In this document: positions 23,060 to 35,496 of the stretch, piece after piece
Numbering within the stretch: the stretch's first letter is position 1
Layout of the letters: every line of letters starts with the position of its first letter
Source: Lantana camara
Taxonomy: Eukaryota; Streptophyta; Magnoliopsida; Lamiales; Verbenaceae
DNA length: 64,000 nt
NCBI GenBank assembly: GCA_037501455.1
Contig: CM074865.1
Location: 39,476,501-39,540,500 of the forward strand
Reading direction: 5' to 3'
The notes under the pieces: model-generated
Seen by the model: only the letters and a program-made list of their open reading frames with translations
Told to the model about the DNA's origin: nothing
Database searches by the model: none
Program-made: the position numbers and the translations under genes

Positions 23060-24350
23060 AGACAATCAACTCCTTCAACTCGGTCGGAACCATTCGGTAA
23101 GGAGACTTCGATTAAGGCTCTGCTCCTAGATCTAAATTAATTATGAACTCAATTTCTCGCTCTGGAGGTAAAGATCCCAAAGTCACGGAAAAAACATTGA
23201 GGTAATCCTTCACTACTTCCGTTTCCTCAATCTTGGCCTGACCCTTCGGCTTGTTTAAAAGTTGGGCCACATAACCTATAACTCTTTTACGGACGAGCTT
23301 ATGGGCTTCTGTACAAGAGAGGAGTGGTAGAGTTTTCGAACTCTCACAAACAAACACTTTTGCACCCAAACAAATCTTCTTATCAAAACAATCAACCACG
23401 TCCTGTCCTTATAGAGCCAATCCATGCCCAAGATAGCACCATACCTCTTAATGGGCATCTCGTTTAAATTCGCTGGTAAGTCACAACCCGCAACACTCAC
23501 CTGCACTTTCTCAAACACACGATCCGTCTCTAAGCTCCCCCTGAGAGGAGAACTAATCACATAACATGCAGAGGTACAAGCAACAAGCATAGGAAAAGAA
23601 GAAACTAATCCGCGCGAAAGGAAAGAGTGCGTGGCACCCGAATCAAATAATGTATGTATGTTCGTGTCATGAATGCTTATGGTACCTTCAACTATCGCAG
23701 TAGTATCAATATCAGCATCATGCTCCTCGCCATCAATAGAATATGGATGGGCCCGAACAAGTTATCGCTAGCCTCCCTGCTGAAATCTCGGCTTCTTATC
23801 TGGACAAGCATCAACCTTGTGGTCCGGACTACCACAAATCAAGCACAACCTCAAACGGCGGAGACAACTCTGGTAAGTGTGGGTAGTAATGTCGCAATGA
23901 GTACATCCGGGTTTCCCTAGTGGAGGTGGTGGAGCTGGAAGACTTGGTGCATTCCCCACAGGTCGGGGTTTCTTATCATGGCCCTTGGGAGCTTTAATCT
24001 ATTGAAGTTCAGGCCTCTTGCCCGATCCCAAACCCGATCCGGCACGAAAGGTTCTTGACTTGCTTCTCAATACCTATGGCTTCGGCCTTCAAAGCTTTAT
24101 CCGTGGCCTTAGCCCAAGTGCACACATTCGAAACACTAATGGCATCTTTGATTTCAAAGCGGAGACTTGTTACAAACTTCTTAGCTTTCAACTCGTCATC
24201 CCCGGTGACATGTGGAGCATAAGGGGCCAACCCGTTGAACTCCAAGATATCGTCGGACACGGTCCTCCCGGCTTGTTTAAGGTCAAGAAACTCCCTTAAC
24301 CTTCTTGCTCTCACTAATGTTAGAATGTAGTTGTTCTTGAACTCCTTTAC
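23060..24350 (-). pseudogene. Gypsy gag-protease-RT fragment, frameshifted
   Basis: On the minus strand, from the right: a gag capsid segment with LREFLDLKQAGRTVSDDI and YAPHVTGDD (24009-24314), zinc knuckles with CLICGSPDHKVDAC (23768-23959), a protease-to-RT linker with YGAILGMDWLYKDRTW (23276-23590), and EETEVVKDYL...SLPPERE (23112-23399), ending in the first RT motif SPYRMVPTELKEL near 23060-23100. Pieces lie in different frames, so it is dead. Gag continues across element C: TWEMIVKEFKNNYI is split between 35502-35522 and 24350 by the TTTAC insertion. It is related to, but diverged from, the gag-pol of element A. Confidence 0.85.
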
Positions 24351-27300
24351 TGTAGCACCACATCCCCCGTACTACGGTCCAACCCGAGCAACGAAATGGA
24401 GAGTCCGCACTCGGATCAAACCGTAGCGAACGGGAGACAAACAAAACAAACAGCTAAGCTAGGCGGAACGTAGACCCTGTCAAGCAAAATCAACCAACAA
24501 AACAGAGTACAGCGGAAGACTAAAGATCAAGTACAAGCATTAGCCACAGGCCTACAGAAATTAAACACATGGCTCACATGTAGACTTGGGCTCCTCAGGC
24601 CTCTTTTAAACAATTACAAAACCCAACAAGGGAAATTCAAATAACAAATGCATAATTATACATATACAAATCTTACATATTGATCCGAATTCAAATAATA
24701 CAAATGCAAATGCAGACTAAACTAACTCAGACCGACCAACTCAAAAGACTTGACTCAACTCCGCCTAGCTCCAAACTCCAAACCAGACCTGTACACTAAA
24801 AGATTGGGGAGGGAGAGGGTCAGTCTACAACTCGACTGAGTGAGGGGGCTAATGCACACCAACATATATATACATATAGAGCAAAGCACGTATCAAACAA
24901 AAGACTATGAACTGGGAATAGGGTTTTACACACCAAAGCTATTTTCCAAAAGAACTCATATTTATACATATATTCATAAACTCTTAAGTGTGAAAACTCG
25001 TAAGGATTCATAGATTCAAAAACGCTTATGGATTCATATAAAACTCATAGGGATTCAAATAGATTCAGACCGATTCACATATTCAAACTTACATGGATTC
25101 ATATATATTCAAATTGATTCATAAATTCATAAATTCAGAGCTTAATCGTATAAATCTCTTATAAAAATCGAAATCTCCTATCCCATTTCATAATCACCAA
25201 AATATAAAAGAATTCAAATACCCGGCAAGTACGGGTTTCCAACCTTACTCCTTAATCAAAAGACTAAAAAGATTCGTAAGGAAGTATAAACTCATAAATT
25301 CAAAGGATTCATATTCCCGTATTCCAACCTTTCTCCGAAAGTCTGCACGCGGGTTATGGGCCCACATCGTGCAACTCAATATACGTGGGGTCGCGAGCCC
25401 ACAACGTACCTTCTCCGGCCTCAGCCGAAGGCTCAAAGCACCACGCCTTCTCCATTTCCCTCAGAGTCGCGCGTAGATACTTCAAAGGAGCATGTGCACA
25501 AGGGTGATAACCGGCGACCCCAACAGCGGCACCGGGTCTCCCTTACCCACACCTCCGGAACCCGGGGATTCAAATAGATTCAAATAGATTCGAAGGATTC
25601 ATAAGAAACATACCTAACTCGCAAACTAAGGAAACGTACGATTCATACATAAAACACATACCGTAGGAAACATACCTTACCGTGAAACTCGGCATATGCT
25701 GTACACGTACCTCTCCGTGTCATCCTAATCCATAGCTAGCATGAAAACACACGGTTTGGAGCATAGCCTCGTTGTAGAACCATTTGAAGCTTATATACGC
25801 CCATACGTATAATTTCAGAAGAATTCATATCAAATCGAATTTACAAGATTCATAACATATCATAAGGCACATATTTAATATACATATAGTATATATTCGC
25901 ATGCGGGCTTGAAAACGAGCATATAGGGTTGTAGGTCGCATTAACTAAAAGAAAACAAACCTAAACCTCACCTTACACCGACGTGGCCAAGAAAGAGACA
26001 AATGATTCACCCCAGAATCAACTCGAATCACGAAACACCACCCCGGGTGCACCTGGACAAACTGAAGATAATATTCAAAACTTAGACTCGAGGACAAACC
26101 ATATAGACGCACGGCATATGCTTAGTCACGTAAGAGATGCAAATACTTAGTCAAAAGCTCATACACGTATCACATTCATACAAGACGGGAAAAAACACAC
26201 ATATCATACCTTAACAAATTCATAATATGCATTAAAGCATGTTCATGTGCACAATAATGCGTAATGAAGCATAAAAAAAACGTAACAAGACGCATAAGCG
26301 ATTCGTGCAAATAACTCACATTACTTAAGAAGCATAAAATGCATAAAAAGAGCAAATGCATACACTTACACATGCTAAAACAAGTTAGGAATAAGTTCAG
26401 AGCTGGGAAGATACGAGAAAAACGGAATAAGAACACAAAAAGGGGTTCCGAGTGAAATTGGGCCAAAGATGACAGATTTTCGAAACGGACAAGCTGTACG
26501 AAAACAGGAATATCTTGATTTTAAGGAATGGGAATTAAGTTTTGTTTCTTGAAAATGAAACTATACACATAGATCTTTAAAATGGTAGGTGGCTCAAATC
26601 ATGGTTCAAAGCGAGGCGAAAATGGCGTAGGTTTGAAGTTGAACGAATGCAGAATCTCCACGAAGTGGCGACACCAAATTAAAATGATTATTACTCACAA
26701 TATAGAACGAATTTTGGGGTGATTCCAATTGAAGATTGTTCTAGACTCAAAAAGGTTGAACATATCCAAAAATCAGCTCAATCCGAGGTCATATGAGGGG
26801 GTACCCGGCCGGGGAAAAACAAGGCAGAAATCTACCCGGCAGGGGAAAACAGTGCATAAACTTTCTGCACTAAATCTACCCGCCTGGGTACTTTTAACAC
26901 ACAAAACTACCCGCCCGGGTAGTCCTTCTCGACGAGAAAAAGAAGCAGAAATAGGGGCTAAACATGGAGGAAACCAAAAATGATCAAACCACCTCAAAAC
27001 TCAACTAAATGCAATGAAAATCAAGGCACAAGTTCATGGAAACATGCTCTAACACATGTCTTAAATTCAAGGCATGAAATCAAGAATTGAATGAGTTGCC
27101 ATTTCATCTTCTTCAAGCTCCATTAATGGAGTTATATGCAATATTCACCCAGCAACCAAAATTCCAACAATTATGCAATAAGGGATCTCAAGAGAAGAAC
27201 ATACATCAAATTTAAATCATATAATTCAAGTATGAAGGAAAGAGATCAAATTTTCATACAAATATACTATTCATCATCATCTTCAATAGCATGGATCCAA

Positions 27301-27904
27301 GTAAGAACGATGGAATTCAATCGGGAAGAAAGTACACACTCGAAGAGAGAAATTCAAATCTTACCTTGGTTCTTCGATCGGATGGTCGGATGGAGCACAA
27401 GCTTGAGCTAAAGCTTGAATGGCCAAGGGCTGTGTTCTCTTCTCTCTTGCCTTGTGTTTTGATCGATCCAAAGTGAGAGAAAAAGGGGAGATATTTTCAG
27501 CCATAAAGGGGCTGAAACGGGTCTGTTTAACGGGTCGGGTCAAAAAAGATTCGGTCCACTTGGATCGAATTTTAAAACGGTAGGGGTATCAAACGGCTTT
27601 AGAAAATTATAAGGTTAATTTCATCGAATCCAAATCCTCAAAACGAACTCAATGACAAGGTCGAAATTCGAATTCGAATTCCCGAGCTCAAGGTAGCTAC
27701 GAAGGCTCAAACACCCTAATTAGAGTTAGGACCCTAATTTGCAAATATTGGACGATTGAGTCCACGTACATTTAATTAAATTCTAATGCGCACATAACTA
27801 AAGTAAATTGCAAATTGACATGTAAGGCATGCGAATCACATAATCACTTAATTAAACTCTCTCGAGATGTCGTAGCTGGATTGCCGAGCAGACGGGGTGT
27901 TACA
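24351..27904 (-). mobile_element. Element C 3' LTR (3554 bp)
   Basis: Minus-strand LTR starting TGTAACACCCCGTCTGCTC at 27904 and ending GTGGTGCTACA at 24351. It lacks a 16-bp stretch present near the same end of the partner LTR, apparently deleted between short GCACC repeats. It holds the U3 dyad (27663-27682), a donor-like CAAGGTAAG (minus strand, GT at 27362-27363) and four CTACCCG-type dyads (26800-26922). Confidence 0.9.
26800..26922. repeat. CTACCCG...CGGGTAG palindromes in element C 3' LTR
   Basis: Four related GC-rich motifs lie at about 33-45 bp spacing: GGTACCCGGCCGGGG (26800-26814), TCTACCCGGCAGGGG (26831-26845), CTACCCGCCTGGGTA (26876-26890) and the perfect dyad CTACCCGCCCGGGTAG (26907-26922). 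They sit at the place that holds GACACGGG-type hairpins in other Gypsy LTRs. The partner LTR has the same set at about 34389-34513. Confidence 0.8.
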
Positions 27905-27921
27905 AACTCCCCCCCCCTTAA
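27905..27921 (-). other. Element C polypurine tract
   Basis: Minus-strand TAAGGGGGGGGAGTT lies directly against the 3' LTR. It is the expected primer site for plus-strand DNA synthesis and fixes the element's orientation. Confidence 0.85.
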
Positions 27922-30865
27922 GAGAAACTGGTCCCCAGGTTCACCTGCTCGAGTTTCAAGCTCGAACAACTTTCCTTATTCACCCAAGTTCGAGGTTCAT
28001 GACCTCCCGACGAGGGTTAGCCCGAGAAAGGTCTTCAAGCACAAGGGGTTTGAATCTTGAAATCGATCCAGTCATTTGAATTGTTCGCTCGTCTCGCACG
28101 ATAAAGAGGGTCTAAAGCAGATTCAACTCTCACCGTTTGAGTTCATTTGAGTCAACTCTCGAGCTCCGTGTTCTCTCGAAGGGCATAGCTAAAACTCACG
28201 CCACTTACATAACCAAGCTCAAACCGAATCTCCTCTTTGTCCACAATCCGAGGTCCGAAGTGTCTAACATCCGAACCTTTTTCTTACATCACCGACTCTT
28301 CAAAGAGGCTTGTTGAATTGTTGCAAAGCTCGACCCTCATCTTACCGAAGCAACACTCTCGAACACTCAAAACACAAAACAAAACTAAAGATGCATGATG
28401 CACGTGACATGTATGTTCTAGTGTACCGTTCACCGAAGTGGGAAATCTGATTTTATGATGATGTGATCAAAGTTGAGGTCTCTTAGCCCACAAACATGTC
28501 TCGAAATTCCCAATACACCTTGTGCGAGAACATCATCCAGGTCTTCATTCATAGTTGTTGCCTATCTTCAAAAATCCCTTGAATTCCACCCATAACTTCT
28601 TAAGTGTTCTGTTAGTCTTGAACATATTCCCGTAAAACTTGAATTTATCAGAATTTGGTTACTCATTATAATCTTCATATGAGATATGAGTCCGATACCT
28701 CATCTTCATTCTCATAGTCCTAATTCTTTCTCTCATCTCATAGGAATTTTGAGATTTTGCCTCGCTCCATAATTATAACTATCCCATGCAAAAGTTCCTT
28801 CGGGCTTGGAACTATTTCCCCACGGTTGGCACCCTTCTTCTTGGAAATTCTGGAGTCCCAGAAACCCAAACAAGGCCTCCTAGCAGTCTTCTTCAATTCT
28901 CTTTTCCAAAGGCATGGTTAAATAGGAAGGTAATCACCATGCTCTCGGAATCTTGATTGATCAAGTTTTATCTCCGAGTCCTGAGTTAAACCCTCGTTCT
29001 AATCTTTGTTGAGTTTGTTTAGACTACGCCGTTAGAGGGACTCCTCAATACTTCTTCCCCCTAATGTTTATCACGGATTAGCTCCAGTATCTCTGTTACT
29101 CCTTGCACCCGGATTCTCAATAAATCACGCTTTATGCTCGGGTAGAATAATCCTCCTTCAAACTTGACCTTCCTTCAAGGTGTACTCCGTTCTCCTAATC
29201 TCCAACCTCATTTCGGCTTTCCAAACCAACTTTTTTTTTTCTGACACTATCTTCGTATCATCCTACAATCTTCAACCCGATCCCAAAAGGGGAATCTCAA
29301 ATTCGACTTTTACTCTAACTATTTCTTCCAACTTCATTGCATTCAAAACTTGAAGGTCGAAAGAAGTGAAATTCTATCAAGTAAACATTGAATATGCATG
29401 TTGGGTTATAATGTCGATGCTATGCATCACATAATTTTCACTCAAGGCACAAGAATGTTAGAAATAGCAATTATAACACAATAGGTAAATAATTACAGAA
29501 ATTTTAAAGATGTCGTGAATGCACGTGCCATGAATGCAAGTACCTCCATCCTCAGATTCATGTTGGTTTCCAAATTGAAGTCTTTGTTCATGTATCCATT
29601 GTTTGTTAGCCTTTGATTGATCTCAGTCGGAAACCATATGTTCCTTTGATCCATACGCATAGAACTTTTTCAGCCTATCCCAACACATGTTGTAGGCGTG
29701 GTTAGTTCCCCCACTATAAGCGCACGGTTGAGGCCCTTTTCTTAATTTTTGAAGGACTCCCGGCCTTATGCTTCTTTCCACGAATCTCCTTTCCGAAATT
29801 ACTTTTCCTTTCTTTATCGTTTTCATTTGCAGCTTCATCTTCATAACACGACAATTCAGCTTGGATCTGGAAAGTAAACTTCAATCCGTCCCGAACATAG
29901 AACTTCCTACAATTAATATCCAAGGTGTCTCAACTCTTTCTGCTTCTTCCTATTGCCCGAGCTCTATTTCCAATGGATTGGTTTAATTGAAACACTTCCT
30001 TGATGGTCCGTAGTGCTCATCATCCCCTAGCTCTATGATATTCGAACCTTCTAGGAATTGAGTCCGAATAGAATACCTGTCCCCGGATCATAGTTTCAAC
30101 GCTTCCCCTTAACACTCTCTTGATTAATCATCATTAAGACATCCATCTCTTTCCATAGCATTCTTAGCTCCCTTGCTATTAATCTTTTAAATCCCTTGAA
30201 TTTCCACTTTCACCTTCTTTTTACCCCGGTTTTCACCATCACGAAGGAAGACTTCTCTCAATTGCAAGCTCCCGATTCCATTCTTCTTACTCGGCTCTTT
30301 TCTTTAAGATTTTCTCTAATTCCCTCCAAGATTTGAACTAATTCCTTGGACGTCTTCAACTCCTTTTCCAACACTTCTTATTACTAGGATAAGGTCCTCC
30401 ACAATGGGTGCATGGGATTTGCTCTTCGAAAATGATGCGCTTCGACACGAACATAAGATCTCTTCCTTCAAATTGAGCTATCTTACCTTTCACCTTGGTG
30501 GATTGGTTATCTTTGTGAGAACTACACGGTTATGAAGAGTCTTTATCTCTACTTTATCCCAATTCCAACTTAGGGCCATGGTCGTTGAGATGAGTGGTTG
30601 ACCGTTTAAAGATCTTAACCTACAATACACAAACTAATTTAAAAATACGATGCGGTTAGTAGTGAGTATGGCACGTATACAAGTAATATGCGTAGTTAAA
30701 GTATGAAAAAGCAACAATTAATGAAAAGAAGGTAACAATTTAGAACACAAGATGTAAGAAAATTCACGTGTCTTGATGCAATGCGCATAATAGCACGTTG
30801 TTTCTATGCCGTATGACCTATACTTGACACAACACGACACTAGAACTCTGGTTTTGCAACCCGGA
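27922..30865 (-). pseudogene. Element C interior: decayed gag-like remnants
   Basis: The leader after the PBS resembles that of elements A and B and ends in an acceptor-like GTATTGTAG|GTT (AG at 30620-30621) just before a minus-strand ATG (complement of 30576-30578). Further in are two degraded zinc-knuckle-like motifs: one with CTHCGGPYPSNKKCW (near 30400) and one with PQPCAYSGGTNHAYNMCW, then KKFYAYGSKEHMVSD (29623-29760), where some expected Cys are replaced. No RT, RNase H or integrase motif was found. Stretches 27922-29600 and 29930-30350 show no further domains. Confidence 0.6.
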
Positions 30866-30877
30866 GCTCTGATACCA
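30866..30877 (-). other. Element C primer binding site
   Basis: Minus-strand TGGTATCAGAGC, complementary to the 3' end of initiator tRNA-Met, lies 8 bases inside the 5' LTR boundary at 30886. Confidence 0.88.
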
Positions 30878-30885
30878 CTTTAGGA

Positions 30886-33800
30886 TGTAGCACCCCGCAC
30901 GTGAGGCACCACATCCCCCGTACTACGGCCCAACCCGAGCAACGAAATGGAGAGTCTGCACTCGGATCAAACCGTAGCGAACGGGAGACAAACAAAACAA
31001 ACAGCTAAGCTAGGCGGAACGTAGACCCTGTCAAGCAAAATCAACCAACAAAACAGAGTACAGCGGAAGACTAAAGATCAAGTACAAGCATTAGCCACAG
31101 GCCTACAGAAATTAAACACATGGCTCACATGTAGACTTGGGCTCCTCAGGCCTCTTTTAAACAATTACAAAACCCAACAAGGGAAATTCAAATAACAAAT
31201 GCATAATTATACATATACAAATCTTACATATTGATCCGAATTCAAATAATACAAATGCAAATGCAGACTAAACTAACTCAGACCGACCAACTCAAAAGAC
31301 TTGACTCAACTCCGCCTAGCTCCAAACTCCAAACCAGACCTGTACACTAAAAGATTGGGGAGGGAGAGGGTCAGTCTACAACTCGACTGAGTGAGGGGGC
31401 TAATGCACACCAACATATATATACATATAGAGCAAAGCACGTATCAAACAAAAGACTATGAACTGGGAATAGGGTTTTACACACCAAAGCTATTTTCCAA
31501 AAGAACTCATATTTATACATATATTCATAAACTCTTAAGTGTGAAAACTCGTAAGGATTCATAGATTCAAAAACGCTTATGGATTCATATAAAACTCATA
31601 GGGATTCAAATAGATTCAGACCGATTCACATATTCAAACTTACATGGATTCATATATATTCAAATTGATTCATAAATTCATAAATTCAGAGCTTAATCGT
31701 ATAAATCTCTTATAAAAATCGAAATCTCCTATCCCATTTCATAATCACCAAAATATAAAAGAATTCAAATACCTGGCAAGTACGGGTTTCCAACCTTACT
31801 CCTTAATCAAAAGACTCAAAAGATTCGTAAGGAAGTATAAACTCATAAATTCAAAGGATTCATATTCCCGTATTCCAACCTTTCTCCGAAAGTCTGCACG
31901 CGGGTTATGGGCCCACATCGTGCAACTCAATATACGTGGGGTCGCGAGCCCACAACGTACCTTCTCCGGCCTCAGCCGAAGGCTCAAAGCACCACGCCTT
32001 CTCCATCTCCCTCAGAGTCGCGCGTAGATACTTCAAAGGAGCATGTGCACAAGGGTGATAACCGGCGACCCCAACAGCGGCACCGGGTCTCCCTTACCCA
32101 CACCTCCGGAACCCGGGATTCAAATAGATTCAAATAGATTCGAAGGATTCATAAGAAACATACCTAACTCGCAAACTAAGGAAACGTACGATTCATACAT
32201 AAAATACATACCGTAGGAAACATACCTTACCGTGAAACTCGGCATATGCTATACACGTACCTCTCCGTGTCATCCTAATCCATAGCTAGCATGAAAACAC
32301 ACGGTTTGGAGCATAGCCTCGTTGTAGAACCATTTTAAGCTTATATACGCCCATACGTATAATTTCAGAAGAATTCATATCAAATCGAATTTACAAGATT
32401 CATAACATATCATAAGGCACATATTTAATATACATATAGTATATATTCGCATGCGGGCTTGAAAACGAGCATATAGGGTTGTAGGTCGCATTAACTAAAA
32501 GAAAACAAACCTAAACCTCACCTTACACCGACGTGGCCAAGAAAGAGACAAATGATTCACCCCGGAATCAACTCGAATCACGAAACACCACCCCGGGTGC
32601 ACCTGGACAAACTGAAGATAATATTCAAAACTTAGACTCGAGGACAAACCATATAGACGCACGGCATATGCTTAGTCACGTAAGAGATGCAAATACTTAG
32701 TCAAAAGCTCATACACGTATCACATTCATACAAGACGGGAAAAAACACACATATCATACCTTAATAAATTCGTAATATGCATTAAAGCATGTTCATGTGC
32801 ACAATAATGCGTAATGAAGCATAAAAAAAACGTAACAAGACGCATAAGCGATTCGTGCAAACAACTCACATTACTTAAGAAGCATAAAATGCATAAAAAG
32901 AGCAAATGCATACACTTACACATGCTAAAACAAGTTAGGAATAAGTTCAGAGGTGGGAAGATACGAGAAAAACGGAATAAGAACACAAAAAGGGATTCCG
33001 AGTGAAATTGGGCCAAAGATGACAGATTTTTGAAACGGACAAGCTGTACGAAAACAGGAATATCTTGAGTTTAAGGAATGGGGTGATAACCGGCGACCCA
33101 AACAGCCGCACCGAGTCTCGCTTACCCACACCTCCGGAACCCGGGGATTCAAATAGATTCAAATGGATTCCAATAGATTCGAAGGATTCATAAGAAACAT
33201 ACCTAACTCGCAAACTAAGGAAACGTACGATTCATACATAAAACATATACCGTAGGACACATACCTTACCGTGCAACTTGGCATATGCTATACACGTACC
33301 TCTCCGTGTCATCCTAATCCATAGCTAGCATGAAAACACACGGTTTGGAGCATAGCCTCGTTGCAGAACCATTTTAAGCTTATATACGCCCACACGTATA
33401 ATTTCAGAAGAAGTCGTATCAAATCGAATTTACAGGATTCATAACATATCATAAGGCACATATTTAATATTACATATAGTATATATTCGCATGCGGACTT
33501 GAAAACGAGCATATAGGGTTGTAGGTCGCATTAACTAAAAGAAAACAAACCTAAACCTCACCTTACACCGACGTGGCCAAGAAAGAGACAAATGATTCAC
33601 CCCGGAATCAACTCGAATCACGAAACACCACCCCGGGTGCACCTGGACAAACTGAAGATAATATTTAAAACTTAGACTCGAGGACAAACCATATAGACGC
33701 ACGGCATATGCTTAGTCACGTAAGAGATGCAAATACTTAGTCAAAAGCTCATACACGTATCACATTCATACAAGACGGGCAAAAACACACATATCATACC

Positions 33801-35496
33801 TTAACAAATTCATAATATGCATTAAAGCATGTTCATGTGCACAATAATGCGTAATGAAGCATAAAAAAAACGTAACAAGACGCATAAGCGACTCGTGCAA
33901 TCAACTCACATTACTTAAGAAGCATAAAATGCATAAAAAGAGCAAATGCATACACTTACACATGCTAAAACAAGTTAGGAATAAGTTCAGAGGTGGGAAG
34001 ATACGAGAAAAACGGAATAAGAACACAAAAAGGGGTTCCGAGTGAAATTGGGCCAAAGATGACATATTTTCGAAACGGACAAGCTGTACTAAAACAGGAA
34101 TATCTTGAGTTTAAGGAATGGGAATTGAGTTTTGTTTCTTAAATATGAAACTATACACATAGATCTTTAAAATGGTAGGTGGATCGAATCATGGTTCAAA
34201 GCGAGGCGAAAATGGCGTAGGTTTGAATTTGAACGAATGCGGAATCTCCGCGAAGTGGCGACACCAAGTTAAAATGATTATAACTCACAATCTAGATCGA
34301 ATTTTGGGGTGATTCCAATTGGAGATTGTTCTAGACTCAAAAAGTTTGAACATATCTAAAAAATCAGCTCAATCCGAGGTCATATGAGGGGGTACCCAGC
34401 CGGGGAAAAACAAGGCAGAAATCTACTGGGCCGGGGAAAACAGTGCAGAAACTTTCTGCACTAAATCTACCCGCCCGGGTACTTTTAACACACAAAACTA
34501 CCCGCCCGGGTAGTCCTTCTGGACGAGAAAAAGAAGCAGAAACAGGGGCTAAACATGGAGGAAACCAAAAATGATCAAAACCACCTCAAAACTCAACCAA
34601 ATGCAATGAAAATCAAGGCACAAGTTCATGGAAACATGCTCTAACACATATCTTAAATTCAAGGCATGAAATCAGGAATTGAATGAGTTGCCATTTCATC
34701 TTCTTCAAGCTCCATTAATGGAGTTATATGTAATATTCACCCAACAACCAAAATTCCAACAATTATGCAACAAGGGGGCTCAAGAGAAGAACATACATCA
34801 AATTTAGATCATATAATTCAAGTATGAAGGAAAGAGATCAAATTTTTATACAAATATACTATTCATCATCATCTTCAATAGCATGGATCCAAGCAAGAAA
34901 GATGGAATTCAACCGGGAAGAAACTAGACACTCGAAGAGAGAAATTCAAATCTTACCTTGGTTCTTCGATCGGATGGTCGGATGGAGCACAAGCTTGAGC
35001 CAAAGCTTGAATGGCCAAGGGCTTTCTTCTCTTCTCTCTTGCCTTGTGTTTTGATCGATCTAAAACGAGAGAAAAAGGGGAGATATTTTCAGCCATAAAG
35101 GGGCTGAAATGGGTCGGTTTAACGGGTCGGGTCAAAAAGGATCCGGTCCACTCGGATCGAATTTTAAAACGGTAGGGTTATCAAACGGCTTTAGAAAATT
35201 ATAAGGTTAATTTCATCGAATCCGAATCCTCAAAACGAACTCAATGACAAGGTCGGAATTCGAATTTGAATTCCCGAGCTCAAGGTAGCCACGAAGGCTC
35301 AAACACCCTAATTAGAGTTAGGACCCTAATTTGCAAATATTGGACGATTGAGTCCACGTACATTTAATTAAATTCTAATTCGCACATAACTAAAATAAAT
35401 TGCAAATTGACATGTAAGGCATGCGAATCACATAATCACTTAACTAAACTCTGTTGAGACGTCGTAGCTGGATTTCTGAGCAGACGGGGTGTTACA
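30886..35496 (-). mobile_element. Element C 5' LTR (4611 bp) with internal tandem duplication
   Basis: It has the same ends and content as the 3' LTR but is 1057 bp longer, because one central segment is present twice (32053-33080 and 33081-34120). Outside the duplication the two LTRs differ by scattered substitutions and small indels. It carries the U3 dyad (35255-35274) and the donor-like site (minus-strand GT at 34955-34956). Confidence 0.9.
32053..34120. repeat. Direct tandem duplication of about 1.03 kb in one LTR
   Basis: Copy 1 (32053-33080) and copy 2 (33081-34120) both begin GGGTGATAACCGGCGACCC and end TTGAGTTTAAGGAATG. The joint TTAAGGAATG|GGGTGATAAC is at 33080/33081. The partner LTR has a single copy (about 25508-26535). 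The copies differ at several positions, for example CCCAAACAGCCGCACCGAG versus CCCCAACAGCGGCACCGGG. Confidence 0.93.

Larger units (their letters stand above)
24351..35496 (-). mobile_element. Gypsy element C: two long LTRs, interior without recognisable pol
   Basis: The element is 11146 bp, flanked by TTTAC at 24346-24350 and 35497-35501, and bounded by TGTAGCACC and GGTGTTACA (minus-strand TGTAACACC...GGTGCTACA). The left LTR (3' LTR) is 24351-27904 and the right LTR (5' LTR) is 30886-35496. The PBS is at 30866-30877 and the polypurine tract at 27905-27921. The 2981-bp interior is too short for a full gag-pol and shows only decayed zinc-knuckle-like pieces. It fits the class of large non-autonomous LTR elements (LARD or gag-only), which would depend on proteins supplied by a relative. 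Confidence 0.9.

Noticed and set aside
24820..25011. Identical 63-codon minus-strand frames at 24820-25011 and 31371-31562
   Set aside because: Identity comes from the two LTRs of element C being copies of each other, not from protein conservation.
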